Below are positions 51,464 through 61,143 of a stretch of DNA of 64,000 nucleotides, piece after piece (the first letter of the stretch is position 1; every line of letters starts with the position of its first letter). The stretch is from contig JAHCHG010000006.1 of NCBI GenBank assembly GCA_026129865.1, positions 186,001 through 250,000 of the forward strand. Direction: 5' to 3'. The stretch comes from Pyrinomonadaceae bacterium. Lineage in GTDB: Bacteria > Acidobacteriota > Blastocatellia > Pyrinomonadales > Pyrinomonadaceae. The translations under genes and the position numbers were made by a program. The notes below the pieces were generated by a model. It ran no database searches. It was not told where the DNA came from and saw only the letters and a program-made list of their open reading frames with translations.

Positions 51464-53554
51464 TTATTCGATGTACGCTTCGACCGTTTTCATCAAGGTT
51501 TCCGGTCCGAACGGCTTGGTAATATAACCGGTGGTTCCAGCCATACGACCGCGAACCTTGTCGAAAAATCCGTCTTTTCCTGAGATCATTACGACCGGAA
51601 CGTCCTTTGTCGCTTCGTTTCCGCGGATCAATTTACATACCTGATAACCGTCCATGCGCGGCATTGTGATGTCAAGCAGGATCAGATCCGGAATGCTTTC
51701 ATTGATCTTCTCAAGAGCATCCATTCCGTCGACCGCGCAGATCACGTCCAGCCCGCATTTTTCAAGCTTGCCGGAAACAAGTTTTCTAACCGTCGCGCTG
51801 TCGTCGACAACTAAGATAGTCTTATTTTCCGGGATTGAAATTGTCTGCGTATCTTTCGATTCGATCTCGGAAAGCCGGATCGCGAGCGAATTTACGTGCG
51901 AACTAAGAACGACGTCGTTCGGGTCAAGATTCGAAGCTTCCTGAAGAAAATCGAATCCCTTCTTAAACTGTTTCAGATTCAACGCCCCGATTCCCAGAAT
52001 CTTCAGCGTTTCGACAGATCTTTCGACACTTGCCGTTTCGGCTTCGAGCCGATCCAGTTTTTCGCTGATGATCTCTTCGTCTGCGTCCTGATACGCCAGC
52101 ATCATTTCGACATCGGAGATCGTTGTCATCGCCCGGCAATTGCCGCAGATGATAACGTGCTGGTCATTTTCAACTCCGCAGAAACCGCATTCGACCATGA
52201 CTGCCGCCGGTTCGGAATTGTCTTCGGCGCCGCCGAGTATTGCGTCCGGCAGCGGGATCGGTTCCGGAGCTTCCGGTTCTTCTTCCATTACCTCGACCGG
52301 CGCGGGTTCGGCTTCTTCGGTTTCTGCAAAAACTGCTTCTTCGACCTCGGTTTCTTCGAAATACTGATTTTGTTCTGCTTCGAACGACTGCGATTGTTCG
52401 ATCACCGTTTCGTATGACGGCACATCGAATTGAGAATAATCTGCAAGCGGTTCGGACGGAGCTTCAATGCCATTCTGGATTTCCTCAAAAACTTCGCTGT
52501 CAGCCTCAGCTTCGACGGTTTCTTCAACTTCTTCAACCGGTTCGTCGACTGTTACAGCTTCCGGTTCCGGTACGGCTTCTTCTTCGGCGACCGTTTCCAT
52601 TTCTTCGGCGACCGTTTCCGTTTCGGGTTCCGCCGGCGCGTCTGTCAGGTCGAGCAAACTGTTGCTCTCTTCAACCGGTTCGGGTTCCGGCAACGGCACC
52701 ATCGGAGCCTCGACGGCTTTCGATTCAGCCGGATTCGGCATTGTAAATTCCAGCACGCTGCGCAGAGCTTCGAGTGCTTTCACCGCATTGCCATGATCGG
52801 GTTCGATCTCGACAGCTTTTTCAAGCGATGAAACCTTTTCCGCAAACGAATCCGTCAAATGAGCTTTCAGAACCCATGCATCAGCGATATCGGTTGACGA
52901 TTTCATCAATTCGGCAAGCATTTTGGATGCTTTGTCAGGATTGCCGCCGACAGCTTCTTCCTGAGCCGCGCGAAGTTTTGCAGCGGACATTTCACTCATT
53001 ATCGCCTTAAGCGATTCTTTCGCAGTTTCGTTTTCCGGATTGAGTTTTAAGACCTTGTGAAGATGAGATTTCTTTTCGTCGACAGATTCCGAGATCGATG
53101 CCAGCCAGAGCCAAGCCATTTCGTTCTTGTCGTCATGAACGATCGCCTGAAGAAAGCATTGCTTCGCGAAATCGGCTTGTGAGTTTTTCGAAGCTTCAAT
53201 ACCGCGTTGAACAAATGTTTTCGACAAGAGTGCCTTCGTCGATTTTTCCCATTCAAGTGCACGCTCGTTTGTCGGATTGATGCGCAGAACATTGTTAAGA
53301 AATATCAATAATTCTTCCGGATACTCGCTTATCGACGCGAGCCAAAGCCACGCATTTTCATTTTTCGGTTCGAGTTCCGTCGCCTGCATGAGCAGATTTC
53401 GCGCTTCGGACCGATTTCCTTCCTGAGCAGACTTGATGCCTTTTCTAAGCAAATCGCCAACTTCCGACGATCCGTTTGCCGAATGTACGTCGCTTGAAAG
53501 TTCCGGATTGTTCATTAACTTTGACGAAGAATCGTTTTCCATTTGTAGTTTCAT
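51464..53554 (-). CDS. TPR protein with zinc ribbon and C-terminal receiver domain
   Basis: 696 residues. TPR-like repeats at about 30-290 ('EARNLLMQATELEPKNENAWLWLASIS' and similar), a very acidic Glu/Pro/Val linker (about 290-450), a zinc ribbon with C-G-F-C and C-G-N-C near 455-475, a short helical TPR pair and a receiver domain (about 575-696) with D628 (L-L-D-I-T-M-P), T/S in 'VMISGKDG' and K in 'Y-I-T-K-P-F'. No DNA-binding part is present, so it probably acts by protein contact, as PilG/PilH-type regulators do. It heads the chemosensory unit. The architecture TPR-ZnR-TPR-REC is uncommon. Confidence 0.9.
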   Translation of the reverse strand: MKLQMENDSSSKLMNNPELSSDVHSANGSSEVGDLLRKGIKSAQEGNRSEARNLLMQATELEPKNENAWLWLASISEYPEELLIFLNNVLRINPTNERALEWEKSTKALLSKTFVQRGIEASKNSQADFAKQCFLQAIVHDDKNEMAWLWLASISESVDEKKSHLHKVLKLNPENETAKESLKAIMSEMSAAKLRAAQEEAVGGNPDKASKMLAELMKSSTDIADAWVLKAHLTDSFAEKVSSLEKAVEIEPDHGNAVKALEALRSVLEFTMPNPAESKAVEAPMVPLPEPEPVEESNSLLDLTDAPAEPETETVAEEMETVAEEEAVPEPEAVTVDEPVEEVEETVEAEADSEVFEEIQNGIEAPSEPLADYSQFDVPSYETVIEQSQSFEAEQNQYFEETEVEEAVFAETEEAEPAPVEVMEEEPEAPEPIPLPDAILGGAEDNSEPAAVMVECGFCGVENDQHVIICGNCRAMTTISDVEMMLAYQDADEEIISEKLDRLEAETASVERSVETLKILGIGALNLKQFKKGFDFLQEASNLDPNDVVLSSHVNSLAIRLSEIESKDTQTISIPENKTILVVDDSATVRKLVSGKLEKCGLDVICAVDGMDALEKINESIPDLILLDITMPRMDGYQVCKLIRGNEATKDVPVVMISGKDGFFDKVRGRMAGTTGYITKPFGPETLMKTVEAYIE

Positions 53555-53996
53555 ATTTTCTGCGGAATGAAATTTCTAAATTTTGGGGTGTTTGAGATTC
53601 GTGATTAAGGGGCACGCCCGGGTAAGATTTAAGCAAAACAGGTGCCATCCCTGACCGGCGACCCGAAACAGTCGAGCAATACTGCTAAACAGCAGCAAAT
53701 GCAGGATAAACGCGGCGTTTCCGCCTGTTTCAGAGACTCCGGTTTTTGAGATCAAATTCATCAGCGTGACAAAAAGTGGCATCCGAAAAATGACAAAAAT
53801 TTGTATTTTCCGGCGGATCGAACAAGCGGTTCGCCGCCAAAAAAGGATCAGTAGTGAGGTAATATCGGAAGATCAAGGGAGTCGAGACCGGTCTTTTGAC
53901 CTGTCCGAATTTCCACGAAGCAAAAACGGTGCCACTTTTAATGTTTTGATCCGCTCCCATTGACGGATCGAAGCTATGCGATAAGAATAATTTTAT
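53555..53996. other. Intergenic region without recognisable gene
   Basis: The 442 bases before the flavoprotein gene hold only low-quality frames without signal or ribosome sites. Similar phrases 'aaaacaggtgccatccctg' (near 53636) and 'aaaaacggtgccacttttaa' (near 53924), together with 'gtgacaaaaagtggcatcc' and 'atgacaaaaatttg', suggest decayed repeats or a remnant of a mobile element, but no terminal repeats or transposase could be traced. It should contain promoters for both flanking divergent units. Confidence 0.5.
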
Positions 53997-54911
53997 ATGG
54001 AATATGATGTTGTCATCGTTGGCGGCGGTCCCGCGGGAATGTCGGCGGCTCTCTGGTGCCATGATCTCGGAATGAACGCGGCATTGCTCGAAGCTGAAAA
54101 AGAGTTTGGCGGACAGCTTCTTCGAACGTATAACCCTGTCGAGAATCACCTTGGAAAACGTGCGGAAAACGGCGTCGAACTTCGGGACCGTTTTGCCGAA
54201 CAGATAGAAGATCGCAAATTTGCGCGAATCTTTCAGGCTTCGGTCGAGTCGATCGATCCGGCAAATTTATCTGTAAAGTTGGCTGACGGCAGAAATTTTT
54301 TCGGGAAAAGAATCATCATAGCTGCGGGTGTCGGCAGGCGAAAGCTGGGCGTGCCCGGCGAAATCGATTTTGCCGGAAAAGGAATGCTCGTTTCCGGAAA
54401 GCTGGACGCGGATAAGGCTGCGGGAAAGATCGCTGCAGTCGTCGGCGGCGGCGATGCGGCGATCGAAAATGCTCTTATACTTTCGGAACACGCAGAAAAG
54501 GTCTTTTTGATCCATAGACGAAAGGAACTTTCGGCGCGCCCGGAATTTCTAAAACGTTTGCGGACGTCCGTGAATATCGTTCCTGTTTTTGACGCAGTCG
54601 TGAAGCGCATCGGCGGTGTAACAAAAATAGAATCGATCGATCTTGAGCACACAGAAACCGGTGAACTTCGCCGATTGATGATCGACGTTTGTTTGGTCAG
54701 GATCGGCGTGGAACCGAATTCCGGATTTCTTAAAGACACGGTACAACTTGACGAAAACGGTTATGTTCTCGTTAACCGTCTCTGCCAGAGTTCGGTGCCT
54801 GAAATCTTTGCGATCGGAGATATCGCGAATCCGATCTCGCCGACCGTTAGCACTGCTGTCGGTATGGGTGCTACTGCCGCAAAAGCTGTCCGCTGGTCGT
54901 TAAGTGATTAA
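53997..54911 (+). CDS. Thioredoxin-reductase-like FAD/NAD(P) oxidoreductase lacking the CxxC pair
   Basis: 304 residues. FAD motif G-G-G-P-A-G (9-14), 'GGQLLRTYNPVENHLG', NAD(P) motif V-V-G-G-G-D-A-A near 147-154 with 'HRRKELSARPEF' giving NADPH preference, and C-terminal 'IFAIGDIANPISPTVSTAVGMGATAA'. In bacterial TrxB a redox C-x-x-C lies just before the NAD(P) motif; here the segment is 'GKGMLVSGKLDADKAAGK' without cysteine. It is thus better placed with ferredoxin/flavodoxin-NADP reductases of the TrxR fold, or other thiol-independent flavoproteins. It stands alone, upstream of the large receptor gene. Confidence 0.9.
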   Translation: MEYDVVIVGGGPAGMSAALWCHDLGMNAALLEAEKEFGGQLLRTYNPVENHLGKRAENGVELRDRFAEQIEDRKFARIFQASVESIDPANLSVKLADGRNFFGKRIIIAAGVGRRKLGVPGEIDFAGKGMLVSGKLDADKAAGKIAAVVGGGDAAIENALILSEHAEKVFLIHRRKELSARPEFLKRLRTSVNIVPVFDAVVKRIGGVTKIESIDLEHTETGELRRLMIDVCLVRIGVEPNSGFLKDTVQLDENGYVLVNRLCQSSVPEIFAIGDIANPISPTVSTAVGMGATAAKAVRWSLSD

Positions 54912-55141
54912 CTGTGCTATAATTACCGCGTTTTCAACCATAAATCTGAATTTTATTCATAGAAATGAGCAGCCATTGCCGGTTTTCTAACTGGCAGGCT
55001 GTGATCTTACCAAGTATTTTTCGAGGTTTCGGGTCGTTTGACCTGAACGGAACGGAAAATGCGTCGAAAACTTTAATATCTGATCAGTGCTGACTTAAAG
55101 GTCATTATTTTCTATTTCAAAAACAAGCTAAAGGAGGCACT
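54912..55141 (+). promoter_or_regulatory. Promoter and structured leader of the large receptor gene
   Basis: TATAAT at 54918-54923 is a perfect -10 hexamer; the -35 region (about 54895-54900, inside the upstream gene end) is poor. About 210 bases of leader follow, with one hairpin (AGCCATTGCC...GGCAGGCT, 54971-55000). AAAGGAGG at 55131-55138 is a full Shine-Dalgarno for the ATG at 55142. No known riboswitch pattern fits. Confidence 0.45.
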
Positions 55142-58100
55142 ATGAATTTAAATCCACTAAGGGCAAGGGTTTCGATTTCCTTGATGGCATTAATACTGTC
55201 GGTTTTCGCCGTCGGAACAGCCAATGCCCAGTCGGGTATTTCGAGGATAATTGGAACCGTTACCGATCAAGCCGGCGCGTCTGTTCCGGGAGCAACCGTC
55301 GAACTGACCAACCCGAGCACCGGTTTTAAAAGAACGGTTATCTCGGGCGATGACGGAAGTTACAGTTTTCCAGGGCTTTCGCCCGCTACCTACCGCATCG
55401 AAGTAACCGCGCCGAACTTTAAGAAAGCAGTTGTGCGCGAGGCTTCAGCGCTCGTCGATAACACGTTGACCTTAAATGTCGCGCTTCAGCCGGGGGAAGT
55501 AACTGCAATTGTTGAAGTTACGGCGAACAACATTGAAGCTGTCATTAACACGCAGGATGCAACGATCGGAAATAATTTCACTCCGGAACAGATCACGCAG
55601 CTTCCGACCGATCTTCGCCGAGTAAATGACCTGCTTGCATTGCAGCCGGGCGTTACGCGCGACGGTTATGTTGCCGGCGGTCGCAGCGATCAGGCGAATA
55701 TTACGCTTGACGGTATCGACATCAATGACCAGCAGACCGGTGGTCGATCGGGACAGTTCGATACTTCTCAGGGATCAGCGCTTCGCGCAACAACGGAATC
55801 TGTTGAGGAATTTAGAATCACAACTACCGGTGCCAATGCAAATCAGGGGCGCTCGTCCGGTGCTCAAATTTCTTTGATCACGAAAAGCGGAACCAACAAT
55901 TTCCGCGGCGCAGCATTTTATTTTTATCGCCCGACATTTGGTTCGGCGAACACCTTTTTCCGCAATCTTGCAGGCGTTGAGCGTCCGAGCCTGGCGAGAA
56001 ACATTTACGGCGGTGCGATCGGCGGACCGATCAAGAAAGATAAATTCTTCTTTTTCTATTCGTATGAAGGTCAGTATCAAAAAGAAGACGCGCAGGTGAA
56101 TCAGGTTGTTCCCTTGGCGCACATGGGACAGGGTTCGCTGAAGTTCCGTGGAACTGGACCGGCAGGATGTACTGGCGGCAATTGCACGCTGACGCAGTCG
56201 ATCCTTAACAATGTATATAACGAAGTAGGAATTAACCCGGTAGTGGTTGCGCTGTTTGGTGGTGTTACTTCGCGGTATGCTTCAAACAATACGATCGTCG
56301 GGGACGGTTTGAACACGGGTGGTTTTCTTTTTAATGCTCCGACAATAACAAAAGAAAACACGCATATTGTCAGATTTGACTATAACGTGACGGACAAACA
56401 GCAGTTGTTCTTCCGGGGAAATTATCAGTGGGATAACCAGGCAGGAGCATCTGCATTTCCGGACACTCCGGCAACGTCATCGTGGAGTCATCCGACGGGT
56501 TTTGTTGTGGGACATAACTGGACTATCAGCTCCAATAAGATCAACAACTTCCGGTATGGTTTGACACGCCAGGCGTTCAGCGTTCAGGGCGATTCGTCGG
56601 ATCCTTCTATCACATTTCGTTTCGTTTACTCGCCGCTATTTTATGCGCGCACGCTCAGCCGGATAACTCCGGTAACGAACATTACGGATGATTTTACCTG
56701 GATCAAAGGAAATCACACGATCCAGATCGGCGGAAACGTTAGAATCATTCGCAACCAGCGAACGGATCTCGGAAACGCTTTCGACGATGCGGTTACAAAT
56801 CCTTCGTTCTACAACCTGTCCGGTGCGGTCGTTACAAACGTTTTGACGAATGCCGGTTACAACATTGACGGCGGCGATATTGCGTCCGTTCAAGCTGCGG
56901 CAACCGCGCTTATCGGTCGTTTTTCGCAGTATTCCGGAAACTTTACTTTCGATAAGGACGGATCGGTTTTAGATGCAGGAACTCCAACGTTTAGAAATTT
57001 CGCAACCGAAGAGTATGACATCTACGGTCAGGACATTTGGAAACTACGACGAAATCTTACATTGACGCTCGGTCTGCGCTACGCGCTCAGCCGACCGGTT
57101 TATGAGAAGAACGGATTTCAGGTTGTTCCCGATGTTCGCTTAGGTACACTTTTCGAGCGCCGTGTTCAGAGCGCGCTCAACGGTGTTCCGTACAACGAAC
57201 TCGTCAACTTTGAACTCGCGGGACCTGCGAACAACGGACAGGGTTTTTACAGCATGGACTGGAACAACCTCCAGCCGCGCGCTGCTATTGCCTGGTCGCC
57301 GAGCTTCAAAGACGGTTTCTGGAACAAATTGCTCGGCGATGAAGGCGATTCGACCTTCCGCGGCGGCTTTTCAATTACCAACGATTATTTCGGCGGTCAG
57401 CTTGCAGTTTCGTTTGACGGGCTTTCGAGCATCGGATTTACGAGCAGCAATACGATCTCCGCAAATACGTATGACGTAACAAATTGCGGTTCGACCGGAC
57501 CGACCGGGCTCCCGCGATGTGCTCCGCCGTTCACCGGATTTAACCAGAATATCCGTGCATTACCGGGAATTCCTGCGCCGACGCAGCGTTTCAGCACTCC
57601 GGCGGATGAAGCAACAAGAATCGAAGTTTCACTCGACGGAAACATCGTTTCTCCGACGCATTACAGTTGGAATGCTTCCTACGGTCGAAGACTTCCGAAA
57701 GGAATGTATTTCGAAGCTTCGTATATTGGACGGAGAGCCCGAAACTTATTCGCCACTCGCGACGTTCTCGCTCTGAATAACTTAAAAGATCCGGCTTCGG
57801 GATTGGATTGGTACACTGCTGCCGGCATGTTGGTCGACGCACGAGATGCAAACATGCCCATTGCGAGCGTTGGAGCGATTCCTTATTTCGAGAATCTTTT
57901 CCCCAATGCCCGAGCTGCACTTTCAGTATTTGGAATTGTAGCAAATAACAACACACAAGCTATTTATGCATTGCTTGCCCGCGACTGCGCAAACAACGCG
58001 CCACGGGATGTAAATGGCATGTGCACTGGAGGAGCATTAGACATTGGGGGCTTCGACATTGCCGATTATACTTTCGTACAACTGATAATCGATGATGCAA

Positions 58101-58984
58101 CTGAGTTTGGACTTCCGGTTAATCCCGGTCTCTACCCGAATATGTTCTTCCATCCGCAATATGCAGCGTTTTCGTCTTATGGAACGACGGCGTATTCGAA
58201 CTATCACGGCGCAACATTTACGCTTCGTCAGCGGCTCGGCGAGACACTCAGCTATGACATCAACTACACGTTCTCAAAATCGCTGGACAATGCTTCAGGT
58301 CTTCAAACCGGAGGCTCATACGGTTCGCAGTTCATTTTGAATGCATTGCGTCCGGATGATAACTATGCGGCGTCGGATTTTGACACCAGACATGTTGTGA
58401 ATTCAAATTTCCTTTTCGACATTCCCATCGGGCGTGGAAAATCGTTCTTTTCGAATATGGGAAGAGTTGCAGACGCGTTTATCGGCGGATGGGCGCTTAA
58501 CGGCATCTATCGCTGGAATTCGGGTCAGCCGATTTCTGCACCGTTCGATCAGGCACAATGGGCAACCAATTGGAATGTACAATCGAACGGAGTTCGAATT
58601 CGACCTGTTAATTTTGGGGTTGTTAGAAACACGCAGAACGTCTTTACGAACCCGCAAGAGGCGTTTCAATCATTCCGAAATGCTCGCCCCGGAGAAACCG
58701 GAGAACGGAACACGTTCCGCCTGCCGGGTTACCAGGTGCTCGACCTTGGATTGTCGAAAACGTTCGATATGCCTTGGAGCGAAGCTCACAAGTTCACGTT
58801 TAGATTTGAAGTTTTCAACGTAACAAATGTTCAATACTTCAACGCAGGCGGTGCATCACGATCGAGTTACGGACTCCCGCAGGACCCGTATACCAGACAA
58901 GCACCTTCGAATTTCGGTAAACTTTACAACGATATTCAAGGAAATCCGCGACGTATCCAATTCGGTTTCCGTTATTCGTTCTAA
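55142..58984 (+). CDS. Oar-like TonB-dependent receptor with carboxypeptidase-regulatory-like domain
   Basis: 1280 residues, strong ribosome site AAAGGAGG. Signal peptide to about 'GTANAQ' (30). A carboxypeptidase-regulatory-like sandwich at about 35-115 ('IIGTVTDQAGASVPGATVELTNPSTGF') precedes the plug (about 130-255: 'LPTDLRRVNDLLALQPGV', 'NITLDGIDINDQQTGG') and a very large barrel ending G-F-R-Y-S-F with terminal Phe. Such proteins are very numerous in Acidobacteria and are related to the Myxococcus Oar adhesin. They may import oligosaccharides or move proteins; ligand unknown. No linked carbohydrate-active gene is present. An ideal terminator follows. Confidence 0.93.
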   Translation: MNLNPLRARVSISLMALILSVFAVGTANAQSGISRIIGTVTDQAGASVPGATVELTNPSTGFKRTVISGDDGSYSFPGLSPATYRIEVTAPNFKKAVVREASALVDNTLTLNVALQPGEVTAIVEVTANNIEAVINTQDATIGNNFTPEQITQLPTDLRRVNDLLALQPGVTRDGYVAGGRSDQANITLDGIDINDQQTGGRSGQFDTSQGSALRATTESVEEFRITTTGANANQGRSSGAQISLITKSGTNNFRGAAFYFYRPTFGSANTFFRNLAGVERPSLARNIYGGAIGGPIKKDKFFFFYSYEGQYQKEDAQVNQVVPLAHMGQGSLKFRGTGPAGCTGGNCTLTQSILNNVYNEVGINPVVVALFGGVTSRYASNNTIVGDGLNTGGFLFNAPTITKENTHIVRFDYNVTDKQQLFFRGNYQWDNQAGASAFPDTPATSSWSHPTGFVVGHNWTISSNKINNFRYGLTRQAFSVQGDSSDPSITFRFVYSPLFYARTLSRITPVTNITDDFTWIKGNHTIQIGGNVRIIRNQRTDLGNAFDDAVTNPSFYNLSGAVVTNVLTNAGYNIDGGDIASVQAAATALIGRFSQYSGNFTFDKDGSVLDAGTPTFRNFATEEYDIYGQDIWKLRRNLTLTLGLRYALSRPVYEKNGFQVVPDVRLGTLFERRVQSALNGVPYNELVNFELAGPANNGQGFYSMDWNNLQPRAAIAWSPSFKDGFWNKLLGDEGDSTFRGGFSITNDYFGGQLAVSFDGLSSIGFTSSNTISANTYDVTNCGSTGPTGLPRCAPPFTGFNQNIRALPGIPAPTQRFSTPADEATRIEVSLDGNIVSPTHYSWNASYGRRLPKGMYFEASYIGRRARNLFATRDVLALNNLKDPASGLDWYTAAGMLVDARDANMPIASVGAIPYFENLFPNARAALSVFGIVANNNTQAIYALLARDCANNAPRDVNGMCTGGALDIGGFDIADYTFVQLIIDDATEFGLPVNPGLYPNMFFHPQYAAFSSYGTTAYSNYHGATFTLRQRLGETLSYDINYTFSKSLDNASGLQTGGSYGSQFILNALRPDDNYAASDFDTRHVVNSNFLFDIPIGRGKSFFSNMGRVADAFIGGWALNGIYRWNSGQPISAPFDQAQWATNWNVQSNGVRIRPVNFGVVRNTQNVFTNPQEAFQSFRNARPGETGERNTFRLPGYQVLDLGLSKTFDMPWSEAHKFTFRFEVFNVTNVQYFNAGGASRSSYGLPQDPYTRQAPSNFGKLYNDIQGNPRRIQFGFRYSF

Positions 58985-59007
58985 AGACGAACTCGGAAGT
59001 TAAACTC

Positions 59008-59044
59008 AAAAAAGGTCAGAGCCGTTCCGGCTTTGACCTTTTTT
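59008..59044. terminator. Bidirectional intrinsic terminator
   Basis: AAAAAAGGTCAGAGCCG (59008-59024) pairs with CGGCTTTGACCTTTTTT (59028-59044) around TTC, one G-T pair. It can serve both the receptor gene and the convergent phosphatase gene ending at 59062. Confidence 0.9.
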
Positions 59045-59061
59045 GCTTGATCGGGACTTAA

Positions 59062-59715
59062 TTATTTCGCAGCGAAGGCGTCGTTTCCGGAAATCTCGGT
59101 TAGGTGGCGCGTGTCGTTTATCGCCATCGCGCGGATGTTCTTTCTGCCGCGGATCTCGAAGCGGTTGACGCCGCAGTTTGAAGTCACAAGCCACGGTGTC
59201 GTTTGAGTCTTTCGATGGATCGCGCCGAGAAGATGCAGCGTCATAAAACAGATCGTTCCGGTATGGGAAAAAATGACTATCTTTTCACCGCGATGAATTC
59301 GCAGGATCTCGTGAAGCGCACCGGTTGTTCGTCTAAGCAGCTGGCGGTAACTTTCGCCGCCGGTAATAACATGCGCGATGTCCCGTTTTACCAGCGCGTA
59401 ATAGTCGTTCGGATACTTTTCTTTTGATTCGTCGAATGTTAAGCCTTCTAAAACTCCTATCTTGCGTTCGCGAAACGCGGTCGTTTTTATGATCGGAATA
59501 TCGAGAAGTTCTGCGAGAGGTTCCGCTGTTTGAACGGCTCGGCTAAGATCGCTGGAATAGATCGCCGAGATGTTCTCGCGGGCGAAATGCTCTGCTGTCA
59601 TCTGCGCCTGCTTTTTACCGAGCTCGGACAAAGGAGTCGGCGAATGCCCGCCGAAACGCCCCTCGGCATTCCCGGCAGATTGTCCGTGCCTGATCAGATA
59701 AAGTCGCGTTACCAT
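59062..59715 (-). CDS. Histidine phosphatase family protein
   Basis: 217 residues, phosphoglycerate-mutase-like fold. R9-H10-G11 holds the phospho-accepting His, R59 (D-L-S-R-A) binds phosphate, 'F-R-E-R-K-I-G-V-L-E-G' carries the acid, and H151 (F-S-H-T-G-T) completes the site. Substrates in this family include sugar phosphates, alpha-ribazole phosphate (CobC) and others. A CobC role in B12 synthesis is possible but not supported by context. The gene is separated from prfA by inverted nonamer arrays. Confidence 0.9.
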   Translation of the reverse strand: MVTRLYLIRHGQSAGNAEGRFGGHSPTPLSELGKKQAQMTAEHFARENISAIYSSDLSRAVQTAEPLAELLDIPIIKTTAFRERKIGVLEGLTFDESKEKYPNDYYALVKRDIAHVITGGESYRQLLRRTTGALHEILRIHRGEKIVIFSHTGTICFMTLHLLGAIHRKTQTTPWLVTSNCGVNRFEIRGRKNIRAMAINDTRHLTEISGNDAFAAK

Positions 59716-59722
59716 ATATTTA

Positions 59723-59991
59723 GTCTCGTGAGTCTAGTGAGTCTAGTGAGTCTAGCGAGTCGAGCGAGTCTACTGAGTCTCACGAGTCTCTGTTTCAAAT
59801 CGCGTCCAATGTAAACAATTCGGAGAACTTTGAATTCTCACTGAATTATGGAATCTTCAAACTCGGAGCTTCGCAATTGGTAAATCAAAAACTCGTACAA
59901 CCTAAATGACTCGAAAAACTCGAATGACTCACTAGACTCGTTAGACTCGCCAGACTCACTAGACTCGCTAGACTCACCAGACTCGTAAGAC
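59723..59991. repeat. Two inverted nonamer tandem arrays
   Basis: 59723-59785 holds seven nonamers of consensus GTCTAGTGA; 59911-59991 holds nine of TCACTAGAC, its exact reverse complement, ending 3 bases before the prfA stop. About 125 bases of A/T-rich spacer lie between. Units vary at positions 5-8. The arrays could fold into one giant hairpin. This is all that the 279-base gap contains. Confidence 0.92.
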
Positions 59992-59994
59992 TCA

Positions 59995-61071
59995 TTACGC
60001 CGAAACCGTTTCCGCTTTGAGTTTTTCAGTTTGGTAGTGTGTTGTCAGAGCGTTAACGAACTCGTCCAGATCGCCTTCCATAACGGACTCAAGCTGGTGC
60101 GTCGTCAAACCGATCCGATGGTCCGAAACGCGGTTTTCCTTAAAATTATATGTTCTGATCTTTTCCGAACGGTCGCCGCTGCCGACCATCGATTTTCGCT
60201 CGCTTGCCAGCGCATCGTGCTGTTTTTGTTCTTCAATTTCCTGCAGGCGTGCGCGTAAAACGCGCATAGCTTTTTCGCGATTCTTTATCTGCGATTTTTC
60301 GTCCTGCATTGAAACCACGACATTAGTCGGAAGATGCGTGATTCGTACAGCCGAATATGTTGTGTTAACCGATTGACCGCCGGGACCGCTCGAACAGAAA
60401 GTGTCGATCCGCAGATCGTTTTGATCGATCTGAACATCGACTTCTTCGGCTTCCGGCAAAACGGCAACGGTGATCGCCGATGTGTGAATTCGTCCCGAAG
60501 TTTCCGTCTGCGGCACGCGCTGAACGCGGTGAACGCCGGATTCGTATCGCATTTTGGAATAGACGTTATCACCTTCGATCATAGCAATGGCATCTTTGAT
60601 GCCGCCGACTCCCGTGTCGGACATTTCCATGATCTCCATTTTCCAGCCCTGTCGTTCCGCATAGCGCGCATACATCCGCAAAATTTCAGCCGCAAACAGC
60701 GTCGCTTCGTCCCCGCCGGTTCCGGCGCGAATTTCGAGAATTACGTTCTTTTCGTCGTTCGGATCTTTTGGAATAAGCAGGAACTTCAATTTTTCCTCGG
60801 CGGCTTCGAGGTTGTTTTCGAGTTCGTCTATCTCTAGTTCGGCGAGCTCACGCATATCGGCGTCGTCGGTTTCCGAAAGCAGCTCTTTCGCGCCGGCAAG
60901 CTCTTCTTTCATCTTTTTGACATCGCGGTACTTTGCGACGATCTCGCCGAGCGAAGCATGTTTTTTCATCAGCTTTGTATAAGCCGAAATGTCCGAAGTG
61001 ATATCGGGCGAGGACAGCTGGCGATTCAGATCCTCATAATTTTCTTCAATTTGTGCAAGTTTTTCCAACAT
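59995..61071 (-). CDS. prfA: Peptide chain release factor 1
   Basis: 358 residues, full length. The GGQ motif that triggers peptide release is at 231-233 ([10 protein letters not shown]). The stop-codon reading tripeptide region fits RF1: '[19 protein letters not shown]' with the P-x-T equivalent inside the preceding loop. RF1 reads UAA and UAG in the cytoplasm. It is the third gene of an rpmE-yqhQ-like-prfA series, an order seen in many bacteria; prmC is not directly downstream here because the nonamer arrays and phosphatase follow. Confidence 0.96.
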   Translation of the reverse strand: MLEKLAQIEENYEDLNRQLSSPDITSDISAYTKLMKKHASLGEIVAKYRDVKKMKEELAGAKELLSETDDADMRELAELEIDELENNLEAAEEKLKFLLIPKDPNDEKNVILEIRAGTGGDEATLFAAEILRMYARYAERQGWKMEIMEMSDTGVGGIKDAIAMIEGDNVYSKMRYESGVHRVQRVPQTETSGRIHTSAITVAVLPEAEEVDVQIDQNDLRIDTFCSSGPGGQSVNTTYSAVRITHLPTNVVVSMQDEKSQIKNREKAMRVLRARLQEIEEQKQHDALASERKSMVGSGDRSEKIRTYNFKENRVSDHRIGLTTHQLESVMEGDLDEFVNALTTHYQTEKLKAETVSA

Positions 61072-61143
61072 AACGGTTTCTCCGCGTTAAGCGCATAAGT
61101 CAATTAATAAATAGGTTTGAGAGATTTCAGGCGAAGAACGACG

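Noticed and set aside
53576-53996. Possible IS remnant
   Set aside because: Only short similar phrases were seen; no terminal inverted repeats or transposase fragment could be recognised.
53730-54149. Minus-strand frame of 139 codons upstream of and overlapping the flavoprotein gene
   Set aside because: Its first part is antisense to the flavoprotein N-terminus and no domain or signal is visible.
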